Part shown: positions 17,378 to 27,841 of the stretch, one piece after another | How the letters are laid out: every line of letters begins with the position of its first letter | Position numbering within the stretch: the first letter of the stretch is position 1 | Source: Tyzzerella sp. An114 | Lineage (GTDB): Bacteria; Bacillota; Clostridia; Lachnospirales; Anaerotignaceae | Direction of reading: 5' to 3' | DNA: 64,000 nt | NCBI RefSeq assembly: GCF_002161055.1 | Contig: NZ_NFLT01000005.1 | Span: 62,001 to 126,000 of the forward strand | Notes under the pieces: generated by a model | Told to the model about the DNA's origin: nothing | Databases searched by the model: none | The model's input: only the letters and a program-made list of their open reading frames with translations | Program-made: the position numbers and the translations under genes

Positions 17378-18121
17378 ATGAGAAAGAAAATAGTAGCAGG
17401 AAACTGGAAAATGAATAAAACTCCACAGGAAGCTTTAGCTCTTGTTGAACTTTTAAAAGATAAAGTTAACACAGATAAAGTTGACGTAGTATTCTGCGTA
17501 CCTGCAGTTGACCTTATACCTGTACTTGATGCAGTTAAAGGAACAAATATCGCTATCGGAGCACAGAATATGTTCTACGAAGAAAGCGGAGCATATACAG
17601 GTGAAATCTCTCCTTCAATGCTTACAGAAATCGGAGTAAAATATGTTGTTATTGGACACTCTGAAAGAAGAGAATATTTTGCTGAAACAGATGAAACTGT
17701 AAACAAAAAAGTTAAAAAAGCTATCGAGCATGGTATAACACCTATCATGTGCTGTGGTGAAACACTTGCACAGAGAGAACTTGGTATAGCTGTTGATTTC
17801 ATCAGAACACAGATTAAGAGCGGTCTTGCTGGTGTTAGTGCTGATGATGTTAAAAAAGTTGTTATCGCTTATGAACCAATCTGGGCTATTGGAACAGGTA
17901 AAACAGCTACAAGTGAACAGGCTGAAGAAATCTGTGCTGCAATAAGAACAGTTCTTGGTGAAGTTTACGGTGCTGAAGTTGCTGACGAAGTTAGAATTCA
18001 GTACGGCGGAAGCGTAAACGGCAAAAACGCTGCTGAGTTATTCGCTATGCCAAACATCGACGGTGGACTTGTTGGCGGTGCAAGCCTTAAAGAAGAATTT
18101 TCACAGATTGTAAATTACTAA
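17378..18121 (+). CDS. tpiA: Triose-phosphate isomerase
   Basis: A 247-residue TIM barrel that interconverts dihydroxyacetone phosphate and glyceraldehyde-3-phosphate. It begins [13 protein letters not shown] with the substrate lysine, has the catalytic histidine in VIGHSERR and the catalytic glutamate in [11 protein letters not shown], and the phosphate-binding [11 protein letters not shown] and GGLVGGASL loops. The start is ATG 17378, 7 bases after AAGGAAGAGA; the in-frame TTG further upstream (17357) lies ahead of the ribosome site. It sits between pgk and gpmI in the usual glycolytic order. Confidence 0.97.
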   Translation: MRKKIVAGNWKMNKTPQEALALVELLKDKVNTDKVDVVFCVPAVDLIPVLDAVKGTNIAIGAQNMFYEESGAYTGEISPSMLTEIGVKYVVIGHSERREYFAETDETVNKKVKKAIEHGITPIMCCGETLAQRELGIAVDFIRTQIKSGLAGVSADDVKKVVIAYEPIWAIGTGKTATSEQAEEICAAIRTVLGEVYGAEVADEVRIQYGGSVNGKNAAELFAMPNIDGGLVGGASLKEEFSQIVNY

Positions 18122-18141
18122 TTTACTATATGAATTTGTTA

Positions 18142-18206
18142 CGTAAATCTTAAAATACACGATTTACGGTATTTGGGGCGGACGTAATTGTCCGCCCTTA
18201 TTTTTA
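18142..18206 (+). terminator. Tandem hairpins ending tpiA, overlapping the gpmI ribosome site region
   Basis: First hairpin: CGTAAATC / GATTTACG (18142-18168). Second: GGGCGGAC / GTCCGCCC (18176-18197) with a 6-base loop, followed by TTATTTTT, a good intrinsic terminator. The T run abuts the gpmI ribosome site (AGGAGG, 18206-18211), so the second hairpin can set how much gpmI is read through from pgk-tpiA. Confidence 0.75.
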
Positions 18207-18219
18207 GGAGGAATAAAGA

Positions 18220-19764
18220 ATGAGTAAAAAACCAACAGTTTTAATGATACTTGACGGTTTTGGTCTTAATGACAAAACTGAAGGAAATGCAGTTAAACAG
18301 GCAAATACACCTGTTATTGATTCTATCGTTGCAAAATATCCTTGTGTAAAAGGATATGCAAGTGGTCTTGCAGTAGGTCTTCCAGACGGACAGATGGGTA
18401 ACTCTGAAGTTGGACATCTCAACATGGGTGCAGGAAGAATTGTTTATCAGGAACTTACAAGAATAACAAAAGCTATTGAAGACGGAGATTTCTTCACAAA
18501 TGAAGCACTTCTTGATGCTGTTGAAAACTGCAAAAAGAATGACTCAGCTCTCCACCTTTTCGGTCTTTTATCAGACGGTGGTGTTCACAGCCATAACACA
18601 CATCTCTATGCACTTTTAGAGCTTGCTAAAAAACATGGTCTTACAAAAGTTTATGTTCATGCTTTCCTTGATGGTAGAGATACACCTCCTGCATCAGGTA
18701 TAGATTACCTTGCAGAACTTGAAGCTAAAATGGCTGAGATTGGTGTAGGTAAAGTTGCTACAATAAGTGGTAGATACTATGCTATGGATAGAGATAAACG
18801 TTGGGAGAGAGTTCAGGTAGCTTATGACGCTATCGTTCTTGGAAAAGGAAATACAGCTCCAAGCGTTAAAGAGTGTATTGAAAAATCATATGCTGATGAA
18901 AAAACAGACGAGTTCGTTATACCTACTTGCATAGTTGACGGTGAAGGAAAACCAGTTGGAACAGTTAATGACAATGATTCAATAATATTCTTCAACTTTA
19001 GACCTGACAGAGCAAGAGAAATTACAAGAACATTCTGTGATAAAGATTTTGACGGATTTGTTAGAGAAAAATATCCTACTGTAAAATTCGTTACATTTAC
19101 AGAGTATGACGTAACAATCGAAAACAAAGAAGTTGCTTTCAAACCACAGAAACTTACAAATACACTTGGTGAATATATTTCATCTCTTGGACTTAAACAG
19201 TTAAGAACAGCTGAGACAGAAAAATATGCTCACGTTACATTCTTCTTTAATGGTGGTGTTGAAGAACCAAATGAAGGTGAAGACAGACTTCTTGTTCCTT
19301 CTCCAAAGGTTGCAACATATGACCTTAAACCAGAAATGAGTGCTGTTGAAGTTACAGATGGACTTGTTGAAAAAATCGAAAGCGGAGTTTATGACCTTAT
19401 AATCGTAAACTATGCTAACCCAGACATGGTTGGTCATACGGGAATTATGCCAGCAGCTATAAAAGCTGTTGAGACAGTTGACACATGTATCGGACGTGTT
19501 CTTGATGCATTATTAAAAGTTGACGGTCAGATGTTTATCTGTGCTGACCATGGTAACAGTGACCAGCTTGTAGATTATTCAACAGGTGAACCTTTTACAG
19601 CTCATACAACAAACCCTGTACCATTTATACTTGTAAACTATAAAGAGGGTGTAGGTCTTAAAGAAGGCGGAAAACTTGCTGATATAGCTCCAACACTTCT
19701 TGAAATGATGGGACTTCCACAGCCTGCTGAAATGACAGGAGAAAGTCTTCTTATAAATAAATAA
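18220..19764 (+). CDS. gpmI: 2,3-bisphosphoglycerate-independent phosphoglycerate mutase
   Basis: A 514-residue manganese enzyme of the alkaline phosphatase fold that converts 3- to 2-phosphoglycerate. It shows the metal-binding [10 protein letters not shown] and the phosphoserine loop [14 protein letters not shown], then the transferase domain with [23 protein letters not shown] and [10 protein letters not shown], and returns to the metal site with [11 protein letters not shown] and CADHGNSD. The length is that of the family. It starts at ATG 18220 behind a strong AGGAGG site and follows tpiA through a terminator-like hairpin. Confidence 0.97.
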   Translation: MSKKPTVLMILDGFGLNDKTEGNAVKQANTPVIDSIVAKYPCVKGYASGLAVGLPDGQMGNSEVGHLNMGAGRIVYQELTRITKAIEDGDFFTNEALLDAVENCKKNDSALHLFGLLSDGGVHSHNTHLYALLELAKKHGLTKVYVHAFLDGRDTPPASGIDYLAELEAKMAEIGVGKVATISGRYYAMDRDKRWERVQVAYDAIVLGKGNTAPSVKECIEKSYADEKTDEFVIPTCIVDGEGKPVGTVNDNDSIIFFNFRPDRAREITRTFCDKDFDGFVREKYPTVKFVTFTEYDVTIENKEVAFKPQKLTNTLGEYISSLGLKQLRTAETEKYAHVTFFFNGGVEEPNEGEDRLLVPSPKVATYDLKPEMSAVEVTDGLVEKIESGVYDLIIVNYANPDMVGHTGIMPAAIKAVETVDTCIGRVLDALLKVDGQMFICADHGNSDQLVDYSTGEPFTAHTTNPVPFILVNYKEGVGLKEGGKLADIAPTLLEMMGLPQPAEMTGESLLINK

Positions 19765-19776
19765 TTTATAAAAAAT

Positions 19777-19806
19777 AAAGCCACAGATTATTCTGTGGCT
19801 TTTTCA
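19777..19806 (+). terminator. Terminator after gpmI
   Basis: AAAGCCACAG / CTGTGGCTTTTT with a 6-base loop. It separates gpmI from the convergent hypothetical gene and serves the plus strand. Confidence 0.85.
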
Positions 19807-20349
19807 TTAAAATCTACCGTCAGTGTTATATAATTTTATAGTCTCAGCTCTTGTACAAAAATCTAAAATTTCAAAGTCTATTTCTTCTCCAAAAATTTCA
19901 ACAGAAAGTTTTTTAAGCCAAAATATAATTTTTTCCGGTGTAACACTTTCATTTTCATTAATGAATATATGAGCATAATTTGGTTTTAATGGTTCGCTTT
20001 TAATTTCAAATATTGTTGAATTTTTTAAATCACAATCATTTATTGACCTGTATTCGTAAGGGTAATATATTGATGATATAAAGTAATCAATTTTATTTTG
20101 TTTTAATAATTTATATTTTTCTATAAATGTTGTATATTCTTTTGAGCCTTTTTCTATATATTCATTTTCTTCAATCATATTTTCAAGACCTTTAATATTA
20201 TAAAAATCTAAATTGAAAAATACATCATCTTCATTTTTTTCATTTAATATTGAAAATTCAACACCATTAAGATTTTTTATATTAAATTGTCCTATGTTGT
20301 AATAAAAATACCAGTAATCTGTATGATAAATTATTATGTATTTTTTCAA
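19807..20349 (-). CDS. Hypothetical protein of about 180 residues
   Basis: I do not recognise this protein. It begins KKYIIIYHTDYWYFYYNIGQF, is rich in Tyr, Phe, Ile, Asn and Glu, has no signal peptide or membrane segment, and ends with a mixed helix/strand region containing ESVTPEKIIFWLKKLSVEIFGEEIDFEILDFCTRAETI. I prefer a TTG start at 20349, because AGAGG lies 8 bases upstream; the in-frame GTG at 20358 overlaps that site. It stands alone on the minus strand between gpmI and eno, splitting what is often one operon. Its base composition is more AT-rich than the glycolytic genes around it. Confidence 0.65.
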   Translation of the reverse strand: MKKYIIIYHTDYWYFYYNIGQFNIKNLNGVEFSILNEKNEDDVFFNLDFYNIKGLENMIEENEYIEKGSKEYTTFIEKYKLLKQNKIDYFISSIYYPYEYRSINDCDLKNSTIFEIKSEPLKPNYAHIFINENESVTPEKIIFWLKKLSVEIFGEEIDFEILDFCTRAETIKLYNTDGRF

Positions 20350-20430
20350 AATAAACACCTCTTTTCTTTTACATAATAATACTATTTTTATATATTTTAT
20401 TGAAATGAACTTATAGTTTAATTTTTCTGA

Positions 20431-21789
<1,359 letters not shown>

Positions 21790-21790
21790 A

Positions 21791-21825
21791 AAAAGAGGAC
21801 TTTTAAAAGTCCTCTTTAATTTTTT
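21791..21825. terminator. Bidirectional terminator between eno and the secreted repeat protein gene
   Basis: Perfect 26-bp palindrome (13-base arm AAAGAGGACTTTT) with T runs on both strands, placed between convergent genes. Confidence 0.85.
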
Positions 21826-21830
21826 ATTAT

Positions 21831-24014
21831 TTATTTTACAATCTGGAATGCTCTTGTAACAGGAGCAGCCTGATAGTTACCACCTAAAGTTACAATAGTC
21901 TGTGTATATTTTCCAGGTTCTGTTGGTGGAGTTGTTGTGCTTGAGTAAAGTCTCCATTTGCTTGTAAGTCCTGAATAAAGATATTTTACTTTTGCACCGT
22001 CTTCTGCTGTTTTACGAACTCCGTCATGCCATACATCAGCTGTAAAATCATATGTTTTAGCCTGTTCAACAGTTATTTTTGAAGGTATATCCTGATTGTA
22101 TATAAGTTTTGTTCCACTCATACGCATTTTTACAAGGAGCATACCCATTCCTACACCTGTTTCATAGTTAGGGTTGTTTGCTACTGCAAATACTGTGTAA
22201 AGTCCAGCCATGTCAGGCTCACCTAAAGCAATCTTTATGTCATTTGTGCTGTCTGGAAGTTTTCCTATAACTTCTGTAAGTTTTACAAGAGCGTCAAGGT
22301 CAATTCCCTGAGATTTTACAAAATCAGCAAAGAAAGGAATTGTATTTGCAGCATTTACAAGTTTTGATACTATATCGTTTAATTCACCAAGAGTGATACC
22401 GTCCTGCATTTTTTCTGTTAATGTTTCTTCACCTATAAATGCAAGAAGCTTGTCTATAATTTCTATAAATTTGCTGTCTTCAATACCGCTTATCTGAAGA
22501 TATGCAGTGGGAGCAAGACTGCTTGTAACACCGCCATATACTGTGTATATATCAAATTTATCATCAACAGAAAGTGTTACAAAATCATCAGGAAGTTTTT
22601 CATCAGCATATTTATTTGTAGTTTTAACTTTTACACTAACTTTTGCTTTGCTGATTGCAATATCAGTTTCAGCAGATGAATTTGTATGTGTTGAATTTCC
22701 GTTAAATGTTACTTTTATTTTGTATTCTCCAGCACCAATAACAGGATATTCTAAAAAGTTTACAAATCCTCCTTCAAGTGGAGCCCAGTCGTTTTTAATA
22801 AGCTGGTCAGAGCCGAGTATTTTTGCTGTTGCATAGTACTCAAAATTAAACATATCAATTGATACGCTGTCTTTTGAAGGAAGTGTTGAGTTTTCCCAAT
22901 CAATAACATTGTTGAATATTTCTGTTTTCATTGCTTCAACATCTTTGTTATATGTAAATGATGAATTTGCTTTTAATACAACGCTAGATGCTGCTCTTTC
23001 AAATTCATTTACATCAACAGTTACTTCAACCTGTGAACCTTTTCTATCATCAGTTTCAGGGAGAGTAAGTCTTATTTTTTTGTCCTGTTCAGGTTTTAAC
23101 TGTGTTAATCCTGTAAAATCATCAGAATTTCCTTCAAGAGGATACCATGAAAATGTTCCTTTGTGTTCAAAAGTAATATCATCAACAGTTAAATCACTTG
23201 GATTTGAATTTTCAACATCTACAACAGCATTAAAAATGTCTTCTCTAAGTCTGTCATAGTTGTATTCTGATGAGTTGTAATCATTAACATAAAGACTTAC
23301 TGAATATTCTCCGCCCTTTACTACTATGTTTGAAGGTTCTTTGTTATATTTTGTAACAGTTACTTCATCTGTTGTTCCTTCAATTCTTATTTTATAACTT
23401 CCATCTTCATTGTCTGAAAGAGCAGGGTGAGTAAATGTTGTTGGAATAAACATAACTTTCTTTTCACTTGTAAATCCATTAACGCTACCCCAAGCGTCAT
23501 TTTTTGCTAATCCTGTGCTACTCTTACCTTCACAGTAATATTCCCATTCTAAATCCTGTGCAGAGAAATCCTCTTTGTTTACAACAAGAGCATCAAAAAG
23601 AATTTCTTTTACTGTGCTTTCATCAGCACCATCAGGAATTATAACTTCACCGTCCTGAAGCTGAACATCTACTTCTTGTGTTTCAACTTCGTTAACTGTC
23701 ATAGTCATAGGAACCGCTACGTCTTCTATAACTTCAGGTGCAGCAATTATATCTTCTGTTGGTTCTGTTACTGTTTCTGTCACTTCTTCAGCTGTCTCAT
23801 CTTCTGTAATTGTTTCTTCAACTTCGTTAGTTGTAGGTTCATCTTCAACAACTGTATCTGTGTTTTCATCAACAATTACTGTTTCTTCGCTTGTAATCTC
23901 ATTTGTATCTACTTCATCAGCAAAGACAGTAGCATAACCTGAAGTACAGGAAAGAGCCATTGTTAAAGCCATGCATAATGATACAAAACGATATTTGTAA
24001 GCATGTTTTTTCAT
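21831..24014 (-). CDS. Secreted protein with three internal repeats
   Basis: A 727-residue exported protein of unknown function. A signal peptide (about 1-32, ...CTSGYATVFADE) is followed by an acidic Thr/Glu-rich linker (33-105). Then come three related modules of about 110 residues (about 116-225, 228-338 and 342-457), each with (E/K)xxIF(N/D)A(V/L)V(D/N)xEN followed by a D-x-x-F-E-Y-Y strand and a W-x-P-L-E-G-like turn, looking like beta-sandwich repeats. The last 270 residues include a helical part (EKMQDGITLGELNDIVSKLV) and an Ig-like end. No LPXTG, SLH or cell-wall anchor is seen, so it may be released or held by a non-covalent contact. GGGGGG ribosome site. Confidence 0.6.
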   Translation of the reverse strand: MKKHAYKYRFVSLCMALTMALSCTSGYATVFADEVDTNEITSEETVIVDENTDTVVEDEPTTNEVEETITEDETAEEVTETVTEPTEDIIAAPEVIEDVAVPMTMTVNEVETQEVDVQLQDGEVIIPDGADESTVKEILFDALVVNKEDFSAQDLEWEYYCEGKSSTGLAKNDAWGSVNGFTSEKKVMFIPTTFTHPALSDNEDGSYKIRIEGTTDEVTVTKYNKEPSNIVVKGGEYSVSLYVNDYNSSEYNYDRLREDIFNAVVDVENSNPSDLTVDDITFEHKGTFSWYPLEGNSDDFTGLTQLKPEQDKKIRLTLPETDDRKGSQVEVTVDVNEFERAASSVVLKANSSFTYNKDVEAMKTEIFNNVIDWENSTLPSKDSVSIDMFNFEYYATAKILGSDQLIKNDWAPLEGGFVNFLEYPVIGAGEYKIKVTFNGNSTHTNSSAETDIAISKAKVSVKVKTTNKYADEKLPDDFVTLSVDDKFDIYTVYGGVTSSLAPTAYLQISGIEDSKFIEIIDKLLAFIGEETLTEKMQDGITLGELNDIVSKLVNAANTIPFFADFVKSQGIDLDALVKLTEVIGKLPDSTNDIKIALGEPDMAGLYTVFAVANNPNYETGVGMGMLLVKMRMSGTKLIYNQDIPSKITVEQAKTYDFTADVWHDGVRKTAEDGAKVKYLYSGLTSKWRLYSSTTTPPTEPGKYTQTIVTLGGNYQAAPVTRAFQIVK

Positions 24015-24121
24015 AAATAAAACCCCCCGTAAAATTATAATATGTTAATAGAACATACTAATAAAAATATAATACAACATGTAAAAAAATTCAAGTTAAT
24101 TATTTTTTAAACTTAAAATAA

Positions 24122-24155
24122 AAAACATACCTTTAAAGGTATGTTTTATAACTTA
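24122..24155. terminator. Terminator of the MATE operon
   Basis: Perfect palindrome AAAACATACCTTT / AAAGGTATGTTTT at 24122-24147, with T-rich sequence on both sides. On the minus strand it overlaps the stop of the second MATE gene. Confidence 0.75.
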
Positions 24156-25474
24156 TTTTTAATTTTATAATAATATAAAAATCCTGTAATGTCAGCTAAT
24201 ATCCAACCAATTGGTATTGCTGTCCATATTCCATAAAGACCTATTGACTTTATAGGTGAAAGTGTATATGCCAAAATCACACGCATTCCAAGGGATATTA
24301 CTGTTAATATTACAGACATCATTCCCATTCCAAGACCTCTATAAAGACCATACAATATAAATAAAAGACCTATTCCAAAATAGAAAGAACCTTCTATTCT
24401 CAGATATTCAACACCTGTCTGTATTATAATATTTTCTTCAGCCTTTACAAATATAAGCATTAAATTTTTAGCAAATATAAAAACTATCACTGATATTATA
24501 ATACTGAATATTACAGACATTTTTACAGCAGATTTAAGACCTTTATGTATTCTGTCTTTTTTTCCAGCCCCCATATTTTGGGCTATGTATGTTGAAAAAG
24601 CGTTTCCAAAATCTTGAACAGGCATATAAGCAAAAGAGTCTATTTTTACAGCAGCAGCAAAGGCGGCTGTAACTGTAACTCCGAAGCTATTTACAAGACC
24701 TTGTATCATAAGTATTCCGAAATTCATAACAGATTGTTGTAAACTTGTAAGGGAAGAATAATTAAGTATTCTTTTAATCATATTTTTTTCAAATTTAATA
24801 TGATGTTTTTTAAGTCTTGTGTAGGGAACTTTTATAAATGAATATAGTGTTATAACAACAGCTGACACAAACTGTGCTATAACAGTTGCAAAGCCTGCAC
24901 CAAATACACCCATATTGAAAATGCATACAAAAATATAATCAAGAATAATATTTAGTATGGCTGATATGGCAAGACATATAACAGGTATTGTTGAGTTTCC
25001 TATACTTCTTAAAAATGCTGAAAAAAAGTTATACACAAAAACAAACATTATACCGGAAAATATTACTGTAAGATATTCTTTGGTCATATCATAAATGACT
25101 TTATCTATTGAGAGAAGAACCATTATTTTATCAGTAAATATAAATACAATTATATTTAATATAAGAGCTGTAAAAAATATTGTTATAAAAGACATAAAAA
25201 AGCTTTTTTTAAGATTTTCCGTATCTTTAGCACCATAATACATTGAAAATAGGACTCCGCTTCCCATGCAGAGTCCTATTATTACAGATGTTATAAATAC
25301 CATAAGTGAAAAAGAAGTACCTACTGCTGCAAGAGCGTTGGAGCCTATGAATTTTCCTACAATAAATGTATCAGCAATATTATAAAATTGCTGAAGAAGA
25401 TTTCCAAGTATCATAGGTATAGCAAAAATAAGCATTGCTTTTGTTTCATTACCTTTAGTTAAATCTTTTTCCAT
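24146..25474 (-). CDS. MATE family efflux transporter (second of a tandem pair)
   Basis: A 442-residue polytopic membrane protein with about 12 helices. It begins DLTKGNETKAMLIFAIPMILGNLLQQFYNIADTFIVGKFIGSNALAAVG split over the typical MATE N-terminus, with the second-half counterpart SSLTSLQQSVMNFGILMIQGLVNSFGVTVTAAFAAA. MATE proteins export drugs or metabolites by sodium or proton antiport. It lies 14 bases downstream of the other MATE gene and is probably cotranscribed. The substrate cannot be deduced. Ribosome site AAAGGCGGT. Confidence 0.88.
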   Translation of the reverse strand: MEKDLTKGNETKAMLIFAIPMILGNLLQQFYNIADTFIVGKFIGSNALAAVGTSFSLMVFITSVIIGLCMGSGVLFSMYYGAKDTENLKKSFFMSFITIFFTALILNIIVFIFTDKIMVLLSIDKVIYDMTKEYLTVIFSGIMFVFVYNFFSAFLRSIGNSTIPVICLAISAILNIILDYIFVCIFNMGVFGAGFATVIAQFVSAVVITLYSFIKVPYTRLKKHHIKFEKNMIKRILNYSSLTSLQQSVMNFGILMIQGLVNSFGVTVTAAFAAAVKIDSFAYMPVQDFGNAFSTYIAQNMGAGKKDRIHKGLKSAVKMSVIFSIIISVIVFIFAKNLMLIFVKAEENIIIQTGVEYLRIEGSFYFGIGLLFILYGLYRGLGMGMMSVILTVISLGMRVILAYTLSPIKSIGLYGIWTAIPIGWILADITGFLYYYKIKNKL

Positions 25475-25488
25475 TTTTATAACCGCCT

Positions 25489-26844
25489 TTAGTCAAGAGT
25501 TTTTATATATTTTTTATGTAATCTCATATACATTAATATACTCATAATAAGAGCAATAAATTCAGCAATAGGGAAGGCTGTCCAAACAAATGAAAGACCA
25601 AATAATTTTGACATTATATATGCAACAGGTAAAATAACAAGAAGCTGTCTTGTTATTGATATTAAAAGACTATATACAGCTTTTCCCATTGCTTGGAACA
25701 CTGATGAAAATACAATGCTGACACCGGCAAACATAAAGCTTGTACTTATTATTCTTAAAGCTGGTGTACCAATTTCAAGCATTTCACTGTCTGCATTAAA
25801 TATAAGTAAAAGACTTTCAGGCATAATTTGAAAAAGTATTGTACCAGCAAACATTATTGCAACTGAAACTATTATACTAAGTTTTATTGTTTTAACAATT
25901 CTTTTTCTTTTTCTTGCACCGAAATTGTATCCTACAATAGGTATCATACCATTTGTGAGACCAAATACAGGCATGAAAATAAAGTTCTGAAGTTTAAAGT
26001 AAGCTCCATATACAGATACAGCACTCTGTGAGAACATCATAAGTATTTTATTAAGACCTATTGTTAATAGAGATGTTATAGACTGCATTATTATTGCAGG
26101 GATACCTACAACATATATATCTTTTATGGCTTTTCCGCTTGGACGAAAATGTCTCATGTTTATATTTATTTTATCATTTTTCTTTGTATTTACATAGAGA
26201 CCAAAAAGCATCGCTGCTATCTGACCTATTACTGTTGCAATGGCTGCTCCAGCAACACCTAATTTTGGAGCACCGAAAAGACCAAATATAAATATAGGGT
26301 CAAGTACAATGTTTATTATAGCACCTGTTCCCTGAACAATCATATTATAAAAACTGTTTCCTGTTGCTTGCATAATTCTTTCCATAGCAAGCTGAACAAA
26401 TACACCAAATGAAAAAATTGTACATATTCTCAAATAATCTGCACCCATTTTTATTACATCAGGACTATTTGTAAATGCAGCTATAAATTTTTCCGAAAAA
26501 AAAGCTCCGAACAATGCAAAGGCAATACCGCTCAGAACACATACAAAAATACCATTTTCAGCTGCTGCATCAGCTTCTGAGAATTTATGCTCTCCCAATC
26601 GTCTTGATATAAGAGAGTTTATACCTACTCCCGTACCTACTGAAACAGATATAATAAGCATCTGAATTGGGAAGGCAAGAGTAACTGCTGCGAATGCATC
26701 TGTACTTACCATTGAAACAAACCAGCTATCAACAACGTTGTACAGTGCCTGTATAAGCATTGAAATCATTATAGGAACAGACATATTTACTAAGAGTTTG
26801 CCTTCAGGCATAGTCCCCATTTTGTTTTCTTTACTTACTTCCAA
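25489..26844 (-). CDS. MATE family efflux transporter (first of a tandem pair)
   Basis: A 451-residue polytopic protein with MATE landmarks PEGKLLVNMSVPIMISMLIQAL, NVVDSWFVSMVSTDAFAAV, a middle RPSGKAIKDIYVVGIPAIIMQ and a C-terminal TRQLLVILPVAYIMS. I choose TTG 26844 as start because AAAGGG lies 9 bases upstream; the next possible start is ATG at 26820. It shares only distant similarity with its downstream neighbour, so the pair is two MATE subtypes rather than a recent duplication; they may act as a heterodimer or on different substrates. The leader carries two inverted repeats. Confidence 0.88.
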   Translation of the reverse strand: MEVSKENKMGTMPEGKLLVNMSVPIMISMLIQALYNVVDSWFVSMVSTDAFAAVTLAFPIQMLIISVSVGTGVGINSLISRRLGEHKFSEADAAAENGIFVCVLSGIAFALFGAFFSEKFIAAFTNSPDVIKMGADYLRICTIFSFGVFVQLAMERIMQATGNSFYNMIVQGTGAIINIVLDPIFIFGLFGAPKLGVAGAAIATVIGQIAAMLFGLYVNTKKNDKININMRHFRPSGKAIKDIYVVGIPAIIMQSITSLLTIGLNKILMMFSQSAVSVYGAYFKLQNFIFMPVFGLTNGMIPIVGYNFGARKRKRIVKTIKLSIIVSVAIMFAGTILFQIMPESLLLIFNADSEMLEIGTPALRIISTSFMFAGVSIVFSSVFQAMGKAVYSLLISITRQLLVILPVAYIMSKLFGLSFVWTAFPIAEFIALIMSILMYMRLHKKYIKTLD

Positions 26845-26873
26845 AAAAACACACCCTTTCAAAAATATTTATA

Positions 26874-26940
26874 GTTATTAAAAATTTTAAAATATTTTTA
26901 ATAACATATCAAATAATTTATTTCCTATCTAAATAGGAAA
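26874..26940 (-). promoter_or_regulatory. Two inverted repeats upstream of the MATE operon
   Basis: First: GTTATTAAAAAT (26874-26885) and ATTTTTAATAAC (26894-26905), a perfect 12-bp inverted repeat with an 8-base loop, close to the ribosome site. Second: TTTCCTAT (26921-26928) and ATAGGAAA (26933-26940), a perfect 8-bp dyad with a 4-base centre. The second looks like a repressor operator; the first may be an mRNA hairpin. No regulator gene is adjacent. Confidence 0.45.
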
Positions 26941-27059
26941 AGATTTGTCGTTTATGAATTATAACATAACAGTATTAATAAGTATATAGTACTTATGGTA
27001 TAAATAATTTTTTTAAGCATATTTTTTATTATAGATTTATATAAAAGGGGTTTTGTGTT

Positions 27060-27473
27060 ATGCAAAATACAAAAAACGTCCAAAAAAGTGAGATTAAAAG
27101 TTTTTCATCATTAATGTCAGTTATAAAACCGCAGATAATAGCTTTTCTTTTTACAGCTGTTGTTTTTATAGCTCTGGCAATTATTCTTACATATACTGAT
27201 TTTGATGAAAACAGAGTCCCTTTGGTGTCTCTTATATGTACAGCTTTGTCAACACTTATGGCAGGTTTTGACACTGCTTCTAATTTTGGCAAAAAGGGAC
27301 TTTTGTGGGGAATAATATCAGGGATTATATATATGGCAATACTTTTTGTTATATGTATATTGTGTGGAGCCGATTTTCAATTTAATTCAGGAAAAATAAC
27401 AATGATTGGAATAGCCATAGCAGGTGGAGGAATAGGCGGAGTTTTAGGTGTAAACAGAAAATCAAAGAGTTAA
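27060..27473 (+). CDS. TIGR04086 family membrane protein
   Basis: A 137-residue protein with four predicted membrane helices (about 26-46, 56-76, 82-104 and 115-132) and a short basic C-terminus. The family is found in Clostridia, often next to the SCIFF peptide genes and secDF, as here. The function is unknown. ATG 27060 follows AAGGGG by 9 bases. Confidence 0.7.
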   Translation: MQNTKNVQKSEIKSFSSLMSVIKPQIIAFLFTAVVFIALAIILTYTDFDENRVPLVSLICTALSTLMAGFDTASNFGKKGLLWGIISGIIYMAILFVICILCGADFQFNSGKITMIGIAIAGGGIGGVLGVNRKSKS

Positions 27474-27495
27474 AATTTATATGGTAAAAATAAAC

Positions 27496-27524
27496 TTTTC
27501 AAACCAATTTATATATGGTATAAT
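27496..27524 (+). promoter_or_regulatory. Candidate promoter of scfA
   Basis: TTTTCA (27496-27501), 17 bp, TATAAT (27519-27524). The leader to scfA is about 80 bases and includes a possible hairpin AATGC...GCATT and CCTATTTTAGG. Confidence 0.5.
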
Positions 27525-27611
27525 ATATCGAACATAATATATAATGCGGTAGAAATGCCTGCATTATGCTCCTATTTTAGGGGCAATCCTAATTTAAAGG
27601 GGGTAAATGTG

Positions 27612-27752
27612 ATGAAGCATATTAAAACTTTAAACACAGCTATGCTCAAAAAAACAGCTGCAACAGGTGGTTGTGGTGAGTGCCAGACTTCTTGCCAGTC
27701 TGCTTGCAAAACATCTTGCACAGTAGCAAATCAGTCTTGCGAAAACAAATAA
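27612..27752 (+). CDS. scfA: SCIFF peptide precursor (six cysteines in forty-five residues)
   Basis: A 46-residue ribosomal peptide: leader KHIKTLNTAMLKKTAATGG and a core with cysteines at 21, 24, 28, 32, 36 and 43 (pattern GGCGECQTSCQSACKTSC then CENK end). This is the near-universal SCIFF precursor of Clostridia, in which the maturase links cysteine sulphurs to carbons of other residues (ranthipeptide class). The start is ATG 27612 with AAAGGGGG 9 bases upstream. It is separated from its maturase gene by an attenuator-like hairpin. The biological role of the mature peptide is not established. Confidence 0.95.
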   Translation: MKHIKTLNTAMLKKTAATGGCGECQTSCQSACKTSCTVANQSCENK

Positions 27753-27767
27753 TTATGTTTGGAAAAT

Positions 27768-27796
27768 AAAATTGCCGAAAGGCAATTTTATTTTTG
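27768..27796 (+). terminator. Attenuator hairpin between scfA and scfB
   Basis: AAAATTGCC / GGCAATTTT closed by a GAAA tetraloop and followed by ATTTTT. Partial termination here would yield more precursor than maturase, as in many RiPP operons. Confidence 0.75.
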
Positions 27797-27841
27797 TAAA
27801 AAAATATTTTTAACACCTATAAATTTTGGAGGGATACACTT

